Assembly: GCF_000340885.1 (NCBI RefSeq)
Contig: NC_020291.1
Coordinates: 3,719,001-3,783,000, forward strand
Length of the DNA stretch: 64,000 bases
Direction: 5' to 3'
Source of the DNA: Clostridium saccharoperbutylacetonicum N1-4(HMT)
GTDB lineage: Bacteria; Bacillota; Clostridia; Clostridiales; Clostridiaceae
Shown: positions 52,931 through 61,281 of the stretch, one piece after another
Position numbering within the stretch: the stretch's first letter is position 1
How the letters are laid out: each line of letters begins with the position of its first letter
Translations under genes and position numbers: made by a program
Notes under the pieces: model-generated
What the model was told of the DNA's origin: nothing
Seen by the model: only the letters and a program-made list of their open reading frames with translations
Databases searched by the model: none

Positions 52931-55231
52931 CTACTGATCTATTTTTCCTCTCGTAATTCTTATTTCGAGCACCTTCCCAACACAGGAATAAACAGATTTC
53001 GCTTTAAACATCACCTTAACTTTGCTTTTATTTAATGTAAGCTCCTTTGGTATTTCATAAAACCTATAATATTTTTCCTTATCACTAATCTCGATGGTCT
53101 GTTCAGCAACAACATTATCATCCACTATAATGTCAAAATCCCTTGAATAGGTTATTCTATCATCTTTGAACTTGTTATCCTCACTAAAATACTTTGCGCA
53201 GATGAAGTTTTGCCTTTCTCCGTCAACACTCATCTCATAGCTGAAGTAAGCCTCCTTGACACCATATGCATCTCTCCACATGGACATGTTACCATTAATG
53301 TCTTTAAACGAACCATAATGTGTTGCCTCGAGGCAATTACCTTTCATGCTGTGCCCTATTTCATCCTGTTGTCCATCAGGTTCTATGCTGTCGATGGTAA
53401 TATCACTTAATAGTTTTTCAAATTTATCCCCTACCGTGTTCAAATTCCAATACACGCTATAAAATTCATGATGTATCCGATAAAACGGAACAAGTGTTAC
53501 TTCATTCTTATCAGTGGTAACCTCAGCTGAAATTTTAAAGGTTAAGGTTTCAGCATCCTCCATAGTAATCCAATTTGATATATCATCATCCTCTGTAAAT
53601 ATATCTGGTACAGACGCAGTTGTTGTGTCCAATGCCACTTCGTCCTCAATTGTATCATTTGGAAGTCCAATATTTCCAAACTTACCTGCAAGAACAACTG
53701 GACCATAGGTAAATGCAATCTTGCCAGCATTATCCTTTGATGTATATTTTGAAACTGCCATTGGAAACGTGATTCTGATTTCATTCCCTTTATCCCAAGC
53801 ACCGCTGACTGTAAGGTATCCTTTTTCACGTTGTACAAACCTATCCTTGCCATTTACAACAGCAACAAGTTCACTTGTTATCCATGAGGGTACACGTATA
53901 TTAATATTTGCTTCTGCTTTTCCTTCAATAATTTTTAAAATTACAGTATCCGAATACGGTAAATTTGATTCTTGTCTTATGGTTAATCCTTTTGCTTCCC
54001 AATCAAACTGTGACGATATAAATAAATTAACATATAAATCATCCTGTTCCTGAAAATATATGGCTTCTGCATATTTGCCTGGGTTCTCCATGCCTGTGCC
54101 TGTACAGCACCACCAAGCCGTATCTTTTGTACTGTATATCCTATAATGTCCAGGTAACAATGATGTAAAGTAGGTTTTATTTCCTGTGTGGCAATCCTGC
54201 GTTCCAATAATGTGATTAAAAAGAGCATTTTCGTAATAATCCATATACGCACTGTAATGATTCCATGAAAATAATAGTTTTGTCAAGAGCAACATATTGT
54301 GCGTGTTACAGCTTTCTGCAGTCTTAATACCAAGGCTTTCCATGTCAATTGCTTCAAAATGCTCTTTCAAGCTGTTGCCTCCGATAACATAGGAACGTCT
54401 ATTAACCACGGTATTCCAAAAGAATTGCGCAGCTGTTTTATATTTCTCATAAGCATGCTCCTGATTGTATATTTCTGCTATACCTATGATTTTAGGAATT
54501 TGAGTATTTGCATGCTTTCCCTGTAAATCATCAACACATTGCTCAAGTGGTTCAACAATAGCTTTATGTGAAAATCTAACTGCTGTATCCAGATATATGC
54601 TATTGCATGTAAAACCGTAAAGCTTAGCAAATATATGGTTCATGCCCCCATGTTCACATTCGAGCATTGCCTGAACCTGTTCATCAGACATTTGATTTAA
54701 TATTGAAACTGCCCAGTCAGCAAAATTAACCACTACATTTAGGGCCTCAGAATTTTCTGCTAGCTCATATGCATCAATCAATCCCTTGTATATCTTATGT
54801 ATGCTATACCAAGGAACCCAATATCCATTAATATCAAATTTTCCTATGTTTGTTCCATCTATTATTTCCACAAAGGGTGTTTCAACCAAGCCTCCAATAT
54901 ATCCCCTTCCTGTTACTTGCTGTATATGCGATAATTCCGACACCGCATAATCAAGAATCTTTTTTAACTCTTCATTCCCAGTAGCCTGATATGTTACTGC
55001 AAGAGCTGACATAAAATGTCCCAATGAATGTCCGCTGATTGCTCTTGCTTCCCATCCTGAATAACGTTTTTTCTTTGGTTCCAAACCATGCGCCTCATAG
55101 CAAGGAGCTAAAAATCTGTCCACATCGAGAGATAAAATATATTTTTCTCCCAGATCCTGAGATGTTTTAAAAAACCCTTCTAAAAGTCTTACTTTGCTTA
55201 AGCTTGGAAAACCTTGTACTGCTAATTTCAT
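52931..55231 (-). CDS. GH127-family beta-L-arabinofuranosidase-like glycoside hydrolase
   Basis: A 766-residue protein without signal peptide. The alpha/alpha-barrel core (about 1-420) has SLGHFMSALAVTYQATGNEE, GRGYIGGLVETPF, VPWYSIHKIYKGLIDAYEL and the metal/nucleophile set Glu306-x-Cys308 (ESCNTHNML) plus Cys375-Cys376 (WWCCTGTGMENPGKYAEAIY), matching GH127 enzymes that use a Zn-bound Cys. Beta-sandwich domains follow. It removes terminal beta-L-Araf (or related) residues from plant glycans in the cytoplasm. The divergent AraC regulator gene at 55.4 kb probably controls it. Confidence 0.9.
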   Translation of the reverse strand: MKLAVQGFPSLSKVRLLEGFFKTSQDLGEKYILSLDVDRFLAPCYEAHGLEPKKKRYSGWEARAISGHSLGHFMSALAVTYQATGNEELKKILDYAVSELSHIQQVTGRGYIGGLVETPFVEIIDGTNIGKFDINGYWVPWYSIHKIYKGLIDAYELAENSEALNVVVNFADWAVSILNQMSDEQVQAMLECEHGGMNHIFAKLYGFTCNSIYLDTAVRFSHKAIVEPLEQCVDDLQGKHANTQIPKIIGIAEIYNQEHAYEKYKTAAQFFWNTVVNRRSYVIGGNSLKEHFEAIDMESLGIKTAESCNTHNMLLLTKLLFSWNHYSAYMDYYENALFNHIIGTQDCHTGNKTYFTSLLPGHYRIYSTKDTAWWCCTGTGMENPGKYAEAIYFQEQDDLYVNLFISSQFDWEAKGLTIRQESNLPYSDTVILKIIEGKAEANINIRVPSWITSELVAVVNGKDRFVQREKGYLTVSGAWDKGNEIRITFPMAVSKYTSKDNAGKIAFTYGPVVLAGKFGNIGLPNDTIEDEVALDTTTASVPDIFTEDDDISNWITMEDAETLTFKISAEVTTDKNEVTLVPFYRIHHEFYSVYWNLNTVGDKFEKLLSDITIDSIEPDGQQDEIGHSMKGNCLEATHYGSFKDINGNMSMWRDAYGVKEAYFSYEMSVDGERQNFICAKYFSEDNKFKDDRITYSRDFDIIVDDNVVAEQTIEISDKEKYYRFYEIPKELTLNKSKVKVMFKAKSVYSCVGKVLEIRITRGKIDQ

Positions 55232-55382
55232 AATTGTATCCCCTTCCCGATACGTATTAGATGTATAAATCAGTCATTTTATTTTTGGAAATAAGTGCAA
55301 AACCCATGTGTACAAATTCCTATAGTTTTGACTTCGCCCAATGCTTATGATAATATTTTACTAATATACCATTGAGTTAACA

Positions 55383-56201
55383 ATGGTCATTATCGAAGAA
55401 AGGATGGATAAATCAGACTTAATGGAGAATTATTTAAATTATAATTTATGTGGAAAATTTATATCTGCTGGCAATTGGAACCATATGAAACGCAAATTTA
55501 TTTTATATCAAGTAGCATTCATGCTTGAAGGAGAAATGTATATTACCGAAGAAGACCGTCAATATATAATCCGACCTGGTGATATTCTGTTTTTTCGTTC
55601 TGGCTTGACCCATTACGGTCATAAAAAGAGTACTTCGCCCGTTAGCTTTTATTGGGTAATGTACGAAACCAATATTGAATCTTATCTAAATTTCCCAACC
55701 TTTGCCCATATCGAAGACACCCTACTTATTAATCAGTTATTTAAACAGCTTTTGCATTTTTCTTCTTATTCCATTGATGAAACAAATGCAGCTCTGATTT
55801 TGCTATTAAATGAACTTAAACGAACCCTTAACAGAACATATTCAAAACATCGTTCAGTTGTTGATAGCATTTGTAGATGGATAGATATTAATTTACAGAA
55901 AGATATTAATGTTTCTGCCGTTGCACAAAATTTCAATTTTAATAAGGACTATATTTCCAAAATCGTAAAACGTGAAAAAGGGATGGGTATAAAAGAGTAC
56001 ATCTTGTCACAGCGTATAAATCGTGCTAAGCAGTTACTTTTGAATACGCATTTAAGTGTTAAGCAGATAACAAAAGAATGTGGCTTTTTTGACTACACCC
56101 AATTTCTAAAGATGTTTAAAAGATATGAAGGTATAACACCAACTGAATATAGAAATATTCTATATTCTACACCAATTAATGCAGACTTGGATAATAATTA
56201 A
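55383..56201 (+). CDS. AraC-family regulator with cupin-type sensing domain
   Basis: The 272-residue protein has an N-terminal cupin-like domain (LYQVAFMLEGEMYITEEDRQ, YIIRPGDILFFRSGLTHYGH) and a C-terminal AraC HTH (about 175-265: DINVSAVAQNFNFNKDYISK, LLNTHLSVKQITKECGFFDY, RYEGITPTEYR). This is the arrangement of arabinose/xylose-type regulators. The gene is divergent from the GH127 gene with a 150-bp shared promoter region, so it likely senses the released sugar. The weak ribosome site makes the start at 55383 provisional. Confidence 0.87.
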   Translation: MVIIEERMDKSDLMENYLNYNLCGKFISAGNWNHMKRKFILYQVAFMLEGEMYITEEDRQYIIRPGDILFFRSGLTHYGHKKSTSPVSFYWVMYETNIESYLNFPTFAHIEDTLLINQLFKQLLHFSSYSIDETNAALILLLNELKRTLNRTYSKHRSVVDSICRWIDINLQKDINVSAVAQNFNFNKDYISKIVKREKGMGIKEYILSQRINRAKQLLLNTHLSVKQITKECGFFDYTQFLKMFKRYEGITPTEYRNILYSTPINADLDNN

Positions 56202-56442
56202 GTAATCAAATATCAACGAGTGTTTGTTGTAAAATAACAAAATTCCTGATTAATGTTCCTAATATAACTACAACAATACACTCTCCTAGAAGAGTTTAGC
56301 AATTCACCATATATTTAATCTTCCTCTGTGACATTTAGTCCCAACTTCATTTTAATCTCATTAAATAAGAAAACTTATCATAATAATTTATCTTACTGTA
56401 TTCCCCATATATGCATCCTTTTGTAGTATTGTGCAACAAGAA
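56202..56442. other. spacer between AraC gene and Cys-rich peptide unit
   Basis: Holds an imperfect inverted repeat (GAGTGTTTGTTGTA near 56220 and TACAACAATACACTC near 56270), a possible terminator for the + strand AraC gene. A startless minus-strand tail reads FNEIKMKLGLNVTEED and stops near 56325, a possible remnant. Nothing else was found. Confidence 0.45.
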
Positions 56443-56481
56443 AAATGCCGTAAATTCGCTTTATTGAATAATACGGCATTT
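56443..56481 (-). terminator. terminator after the Cys/Arg-rich peptide gene
   Basis: AAATGCCGTA / TACGGCATTT stem, loop with TTCG and TTGAATAA, U-run on the minus strand. It carries the shared TGAATAATRCGG arm. Confidence 0.75.
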
Positions 56482-56535
56482 ATTATTAACAATTTCGTTA
56501 TAGCTTTATTACAAAAGTAACTAATTTAGCATACA

Positions 56536-56637
56536 TTAGCAACAACTAGATCTCCGACAACGTCTGTGACATCTGTGACGCCTGCACCTACAACATCTAC
56601 AGCACCCACAGAACCCAGGGAATCCAAAGAATGGCAT
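56536..56637 (-). CDS. 33-residue Cys/Arg-rich microprotein
   Basis: ATG 56637 behind GAGAGGTGATTAAT encodes MPFFGFPGFCGCCRCCRCRR then HRCHRRCRRSSCC. It has ten Cys and nine Arg, almost nothing acidic, and a short Phe/Pro/Gly head. The excellent ribosome site and the dedicated terminator directly after it support a real gene. It resembles small coat/spore-type or metal-binding peptides in composition only. The family was not recognised. It is 115 bases downstream of the kinase-like gene and probably on the same transcript. Confidence 0.65.
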   Translation of the reverse strand: MPFFGFPGFCGCCRCCRCRRHRCHRRCRRSSCC

Positions 56638-56751
56638 ATTAATCACCTCTCTTCTTTTGTATACTATATTATATTCTCACTCTTACATAATGTTCTTAAA
56701 TTTAGCATTAAGTTTTATAATATATGATATTCTACCTTATATCTAAAAGGA

Positions 56752-57210
56752 TTAATAATATCTTTGGCTAACTTCTTTCGTAAGACCATAATCAATGATA
56801 ACAGTTCTTCTTTTAATAATTCCCCAGCTGCTTTTCCTATCTAAATCACCCAATAACAAATTATAGTTACTCTTAATATTCTGTAGTTCTTTTAAGTTCA
56901 ATAATTCCCTTTTATTTCTAACATTAAAATAATTCAATACCTCTGAAATATTGTATATCTTATCTGCTTTTTCCATTATAAGCATACTTGAGTCATTTGA
57001 TATTTGAATAATTTTTGCAAATAATTTTGATTTATCGCTTTTAGAAATTTTATATTCCGATTTATTTTGAGCAATTCCTGCCATATTCTTAGCAATTTTC
57101 ACTACATACCCATTTCCTAAATCAAACACGTCTCTGCTAGAGCCAGAACCAATATACTTATAATATCCTCGTCGTATATTAAACATAATTTGATTAAATA
57201 TACCACTCAT
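56752..57210 (-). CDS. small protein-kinase-fold-like protein (phage/plasmid type)
   Basis: The 152-residue protein resembles the minimal kinase-like proteins found in phages: a glycine-rich GSGSSRDVFDLGNG, the Lys strand YVVKIAKNMAGIAQNKSEY, IQISNDSSMLIMEKADKIYN, and at the end LLGDLDRKSSWGIIKRRTVI then IDYGLTKEV, which aligns with a catalytic-loop-like and DFG-like (DYGL) region. The usual HRD Asp is replaced by GDLDRKSSW, so activity is doubtful. It is the first gene of the unit behind the boxA repeat at 57335-57388. Confidence 0.55.
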   Translation of the reverse strand: MSGIFNQIMFNIRRGYYKYIGSGSSRDVFDLGNGYVVKIAKNMAGIAQNKSEYKISKSDKSKLFAKIIQISNDSSMLIMEKADKIYNISEVLNYFNVRNKRELLNLKELQNIKSNYNLLLGDLDRKSSWGIIKRRTVIIDYGLTKEVSQRYY

Positions 57211-57334
57211 TTTAACACCTACTCCATGTTAATCTCTTTATATTCATTAGTAAACACTTGGTATATTATATTATTCACTCTGCAATTAATTGGTTCATCC
57301 TGCTATAATGACTTGACTACCGATATCTTCTAAA

Positions 57335-57388
57335 TACCGCATTATTCAGTTTTCAAAGAACATATTTTTATTTACTACGTCAAATTCA
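57335..57388 (-). repeat. boxA-like promoter repeat, upstream of kinase-like gene
   Basis: One of the best copies: minus-strand GAATTTGACGTAGTAAATAA, then ATGTTCTTTGAAAACTGAAT and AATGCGGTATTT. The coding start is 125 bases further on. Unlike the others, no TGCTATAAT follows at the usual distance. Confidence 0.75.
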
Positions 57389-57417
57389 CAAACTGTTTGT
57401 AACTATAAAATTACGAA

Positions 57418-57585
57418 TCATGGAGTGACACTAATTTTTATAGTATTTTCATTAACTGGAAGAATTAATTCTATTTTAGCTTCACTATCTACATATCCAT
57501 ATTGTTGTCCATTCCAATGATCTTCATAAATTACATTCATCATATTTGTATTTAAAACTGATTCTAAATCTTTGATTTTTAACAT
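57418..57585 (-). CDS. hypothetical small protein, 55 aa
   Basis: ATG 57585 behind ATAGGAGGGAATATTAAA (a strong ribosome site) encodes MLKIKDLESVLNTNMMNVIY, then EDHWNGQQYGYVDSEAKIEL and ends NTIKISVTP. It is a soluble alpha+beta-looking small protein. Family not recognised. Its ribosome site directly follows the stop of the HTH remnant upstream, so it may once have been the second gene of a recombinase-type operon. Confidence 0.6.
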   Translation of the reverse strand: MLKIKDLESVLNTNMMNVIYEDHWNGQQYGYVDSEAKIELILPVNENTIKISVTP

Positions 57586-57603
57586 TTTAATATTCCCTCC
57601 TAT

Positions 57604-57745
57604 CTCAATCCTAAATCTGATAATACTCTATATATTGTTGCTCTACTTAATCCCGTCTTTTTAACAATATCTACATTTTGTTTATAAAATAAATTATTGA
57701 ATATTTTCTTATATTTTTGAGCATAATAATTTTGATTTAATAACT
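57604..57745 (-). pseudogene. C-terminal HTH remnant of a resolvase/invertase-type recombinase
   Basis: A startless frame reads NYYAQKYKKIFNNLFYKQNV, then DIVKKTGLSRATIYRVLSDL and GLR-TAG. The motif TGLSRATIYRVL is the C-terminal recognition helix typical of serine resolvases and invertases. The catalytic domain is missing; the group II intron and a hairpin lie immediately upstream, so truncation by rearrangement is likely. Confidence 0.6.
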
Positions 57746-57774
57746 ATGCTCATTTTTTATAAAAAACTTTTAGT

Positions 57775-57800
57775 TTTTTGCCCCTTAATTGGGGCTTTTT
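57775..57800. terminator. GCCCC/GGGGC hairpin next to the intron 3' end
   Basis: GCCCCTTAATTGGGGC with T-runs on both sides (stronger U-tract on the + strand). A near copy is at 62763-62790. The intron ends 8 bases away. Confidence 0.7.
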
Positions 57801-57849
57801 ATGTGTAATGTCGGGTAGGTCGGAAACCTCTCGGTTTCTTTCCCCCTAA

Positions 57850-57883
57850 GAACCGTACTTGTGACTTTCACCACATACGGCTC
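57850..57883 (-). ncRNA. group II intron domain V (ribozyme catalytic core)
   Basis: A 34-nt hairpin starting GAGCCGTATG and closing AAGTACGGTTC with a GTGAAAGT-type apical loop and bulge, the standard domain V fold. Confidence 0.9.
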
Positions 57884-57898
57884 AAGCCATCATTTCTC

Positions 57899-59716
57899 CT
57901 AACAGTTATATTTAAAACGCTTAAATTGTTCTTTCATTAGTTTCATACCTTCTTTACTCGATGGTTCTATCTGTCTGTCATCAAAAAACTTTTTAATTTT
58001 ACTAAGTTGGCTATTTCCACCATACTTTATCAGTAATTTTTGATGTTGGTCATAGCAATTTTCATGTAATATCTCAAAGTTTCTATAAACATTCTTTCCG
58101 CCAAGTACCTTGGGTACGACTTGGTTTATTTTCAGATTTTCTTCACTGAATAATGATTGGTTGCAAATTCTACATTGATGTTTACATTTTTTAGCTAATT
58201 TTTGTCTACTCAAAATATTGTTTCTTTTAAATTCTTTTTCATCTCTTTTCATGAAGTATTCTTCTAATGTTTTATCATCTGGACTATTCTTGTATTTAAT
58301 CAATTGATATCTGATTATAGGTATCCAGATCATTTTAATCAGTTGACAATTCTTAATGCTTTTATCCGTTAATAACCACTTTGAAGTACTTATGCCATGT
58401 ATATCTTTGCTAAAGTATTTCTTGATAATCCATTTCCATGGTTTATTTGGGTGCAGAACTTTAAGATATCGCTTAACCTTAGTCCATATGTAATAATCTA
58501 TGGCTTTGAATGTTTCTTTAGATACAGAGCTTGACCAATAGTTTCCTATTCCTCTTATGATTGGATTCAATTTATTTATTATAATTCCAATTTGTTCACC
58601 TCTGTATTTTATAAATACTTCTCTAATTTTCTGTTTAGCCTTTTTAACACTATCTTTGGATGGTTTGATTAATAACACCATTCCTCGTATTGTTTTGTAT
58701 TGCCTTACATTGAAACTAAGGAAGTCAAAGCCATCACTTATATGAGTAACCTTGGTTTTCTCGTCGGCTAAAGCCAGTCCTCTTTTTTCGAGATATGGCT
58801 TTAATCTATCATACATAGATTTAGCTTCTTCTTTAGTTTTGCATAATATTACAAAGTCATCTGCATATTTAACGATTCCTATGGAATTAGAGTCTAGGTA
58901 ATATCCTTGTGTACTCTTTTTATATCTAACACCTAATTCTTCTTCCATTCCATGCAATGCTATATTTGCAAGTAATGGCGAAATTATTCCACCTTGCGGT
59001 GTTCCGGTAATGGTTTCATTAAATGCTTCATTGTCGATATATCCAGCTTTAAGCCATTCCACAATAGTTTTCTTGTATGGAAAGTTATCTAAACATGATA
59101 TCATATAGTCATGATTTAGATTATCAAAACATCCTTTGAAATCTCCTTCGAAAATCCATTGTCTTTTTGTACCTCTACGTAATTTTAGAAAAAGTTGTTC
59201 TCTTGCATCTTGTGCACTTCGTTTTGGTCTGAAACCATATGATATAGATTCAAACCTACTTTCCCATTGTGGTTCCAGTGCATTTTTAACAATATTTTGA
59301 TATATTCTATCTTTGATTATTGGTATCCCTAGTGGTCTTAATTTCCCATTCTTTTTAGGTATATAAGTTCTTTTTGCTGGTTTGACTTTTATTGATTTAA
59401 CATTATAATTTTTAATTAGATTGTATAGTTTAATTCTCTCATTATCATCGATTATTATCATTTTATCAATTCCAGCAGTTCGTTTACCTTTATTTATTTG
59501 GGTAACCCTTTTAATCGAAAGCAATAGATTTGCTTTACTTCTAATCATTAATCTTTGAAGTTTTCTGACTTTCCTTGTTTGTCCTAACTGCTCGGCATGA
59601 AAAATTCGTTGTCGCAATTTCTTCACATATTTGTAGATTTTCCTCCAGTTAATAGAGTTCCAATCATAAACCTGTGGAGCAGTAGCCGACTTATTAATTT
59701 TTATATAAGTTTCCAT
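57899..59716 (-). CDS. ltrA: group II intron reverse transcriptase/maturase with HNH-like tail
   Basis: The 605-residue protein has an RT domain with FKGCFDNLNHDYM and the catalytic GIVKYADDFVILCKT (YADD), TGTPQGGIISPLLANIALHG, and a maturase region (SFNVRQYKTIRGM, then IIRGIGNYW). The C-terminal Cys-rich motif CRICNQSLF with a late CYDQHQ is where an HNH endonuclease should be, but the usual EIHHI pair reads INQVV, so the nuclease active site looks lost. The start at ATG 59716 (METYIKIN) follows GAGGAG. It would be translated from the unspliced intron. Confidence 0.93.
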   Translation of the reverse strand: METYIKINKSATAPQVYDWNSINWRKIYKYVKKLRQRIFHAEQLGQTRKVRKLQRLMIRSKANLLLSIKRVTQINKGKRTAGIDKMIIIDDNERIKLYNLIKNYNVKSIKVKPAKRTYIPKKNGKLRPLGIPIIKDRIYQNIVKNALEPQWESRFESISYGFRPKRSAQDAREQLFLKLRRGTKRQWIFEGDFKGCFDNLNHDYMISCLDNFPYKKTIVEWLKAGYIDNEAFNETITGTPQGGIISPLLANIALHGMEEELGVRYKKSTQGYYLDSNSIGIVKYADDFVILCKTKEEAKSMYDRLKPYLEKRGLALADEKTKVTHISDGFDFLSFNVRQYKTIRGMVLLIKPSKDSVKKAKQKIREVFIKYRGEQIGIIINKLNPIIRGIGNYWSSSVSKETFKAIDYYIWTKVKRYLKVLHPNKPWKWIIKKYFSKDIHGISTSKWLLTDKSIKNCQLIKMIWIPIIRYQLIKYKNSPDDKTLEEYFMKRDEKEFKRNNILSRQKLAKKCKHQCRICNQSLFSEENLKINQVVPKVLGGKNVYRNFEILHENCYDQHQKLLIKYGGNSQLSKIKKFFDDRQIEPSSKEGMKLMKEQFKRFKYNC

Positions 59717-60333
59717 AACTAAACTCCTCATTTCAAGTTAATTACTTTTCGTTTTTTCTCATGTTGACGACCATGTGGAAGTCTGCACACTTTCGTGTTA
59801 GAGCAAATTCTGAACTCCTATCCGACAAGTTATTTATTCCTTTGGACTTTCGTCCTATCGGCGTTCGCTTTCTCCACATTCCCATACCCTTTGCACATTG
59901 TAACGTTCTTACGATTGTCCTACCTATTAAGGAGCACATAGGGTTTACCAAGTTCCACTAATAACAGATACAAATGAGTTAAGTGTCCTCCTATATTCCG
60001 GTGGATATATGGGTCATTCCATGGTCTACCTACTATACAACCTTTCCTATCCACAATATAAGCTTATCAGTCACTTTAGCTTATTTACGCCTTACGAAAA
60101 TTACAAAGGTTCAACATTTGTTTACACATTCTCATTCTTTCCCTAGCCTTGTAGTTCAATGTGACTATGTCCTACATTAGACCTTTAACTCTCCTGCAAC
60201 CCACATTTCAATTACTCAAAATGCAGTTTTGAGCGGGAATATGCTTAATGACTAGCATAGTTTCCTATTGGAAACGCTGTTATTTAGCGACTTCTTGTCG
60301 CACACTAGTATTGTGTAGTATTTTAATATAAAA

Positions 60334-60374
60334 AATATCGCAAACCTATTCTTAGTTATAAATAGCGCGATATT
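60334..60374 (-). terminator. terminator of the GNAT-like unit
   Basis: AATATCGC / GCGATATT stem, about 24-base loop, U-run on the minus strand (GATATTTTTTATA). It is the boundary next to which the intron inserted. Confidence 0.7.
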
Positions 60375-60456
60375 CTAATTTACTATTAAATTTTCAAATA
60401 TAAAAGATCCACTCTACAAATTATAATTTGTCGTCTTAATATAATGATTATAATCT

Positions 60457-60981
60457 CTATGAAATATCTTTGGCCAGTAGTATCAGGTGGAATCCTTTTT
60501 CATACGCATTAGGCTGAATCCCAATTACTCTGAATCCATAGTCCAACATCCACTTATAATCAGTTCTTTCACAGATAAGATTTTGAATTGCTTCCGAAAT
60601 ATTATCAATATCTTGCCCGTGAATATTAAATCCAATAGAACTTATTCCATTTCTGAATGTTAGATAACCTTTTTCTTTTGCATACCGTGAAGCGATATCT
60701 ATCAGATCCTCCAGCTTATGCTCCAACTTAAAAATTCCATTATCGTCAAAACCGCTGCATTCAAGTTCTAATGTATGGTAACCAATAAACTCCCTGCAAA
60801 GTATCCAACCTTTTGGATGTCGTTCATCCTCACCGAGATACCATCCAACTGTCCTAATCGTTTCATTGATATCGCTCAGTTGTCCAAAGGCACCTTCATA
60901 ATCCCACCAGTCTGGTTTTATCGTACACATTAATTGCGCAACTGCAGGAATGCGCTCTTTGGTTAATTTAAAAATTTCCAT
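60457..60981 (-). CDS. GNAT-fold acetyltransferase-like protein
   Basis: A protein of about 174 residues: IFKLTKERIPAVAQLMCTIK, PKGWILCREFIGYHTLELEC, EDLIDIASRYAKEKGYLTFR and a terminal YKWMLDYGFRVIGIQPNAYE. The fold reads like a divergent GNAT: the acetyl-CoA motif is weak, but an ALSRYA-type helix and the YGFRVIG strand are in the right place. ATG 60981 (MEIFKLT) is preferred over the GTG three codons earlier, which overlaps the ribosome site. It is flanked by a boxA repeat and a terminator, a complete unit. Confidence 0.65.
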   Translation of the reverse strand: MEIFKLTKERIPAVAQLMCTIKPDWWDYEGAFGQLSDINETIRTVGWYLGEDERHPKGWILCREFIGYHTLELECSGFDDNGIFKLEHKLEDLIDIASRYAKEKGYLTFRNGISSIGFNIHGQDIDNISEAIQNLICERTDYKWMLDYGFRVIGIQPNAYEKGFHLILLAKDIS

Positions 60982-61069
60982 AGCCTCCACTCCCTTTCCT
61001 AAATATAATAATCGACAGTTTTTACGCGATAATTTATCTTTTAGTTAATTATAGCATGTTTTGTTAAAT

Positions 61070-61123
61070 TACCACATTATTCAGTTTTCAAAAAACATAT
61101 TTTTTATTTACTGCATCAAATTT
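61070..61123 (-). repeat. boxA-like promoter repeat, upstream of GNAT-like gene
   Basis: Minus-strand AAATTTGATGCAGTAAATAA, then ATGTTTTTTGAAAACTGAAT, AATGTGGTAAT. TGCTATAAT follows with the -10 at 61048-61053, about 65 bases before the GNAT start. Confidence 0.78.
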
Positions 61124-61281
61124 ACATTGTATACAATAGATCTGCATCCGTTACTAGTATAACGTAACAAAAATATTGTAGATTCATTATTTCTATTATT
61201 TTAGTAAAACATACTTTTCTAAAATATTTATTGTTATGCGATATTCCTTGATTCTAGAGTTTTCCATGGCTAATCAACTTT

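Larger units (their letters stand above)
57808..60303 (-). mobile_element. group II intron with intron-encoded protein, about 2.5 kb
   Basis: The 5' boundary GTGCGACAAGAAG begins at 60303 and fits the GUGYG consensus. The 3' end is ACCTACCCGACAT at 57808. Domain V (57850-57883, GAGCCGTATG / AAGTACGGTTC) and a domain VI stem precede it, and the ORF ends 15 bases before domain V. Splicing would restore an exon junction AATACTAGT|TACACATAAAAAGCC. It sits 30 bases downstream (minus sense) of the terminator of the GNAT unit. It appears structurally complete. Confidence 0.9.

Noticed and set aside
53721..54053. + strand ORFs inside the GH127 gene
   Set aside because: They overlap a well-supported 766-codon gene with catalytic motifs and lack start signals.
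52931..55231. Secreted glycosidase
   Set aside because: No signal peptide at the start, so a cytoplasmic location is assumed.
59742..60180. Short ORFs in the 5' part of the group II intron
   Set aside because: They lie in structured ribozyme domains I-IV, on both strands, without ribosome sites.
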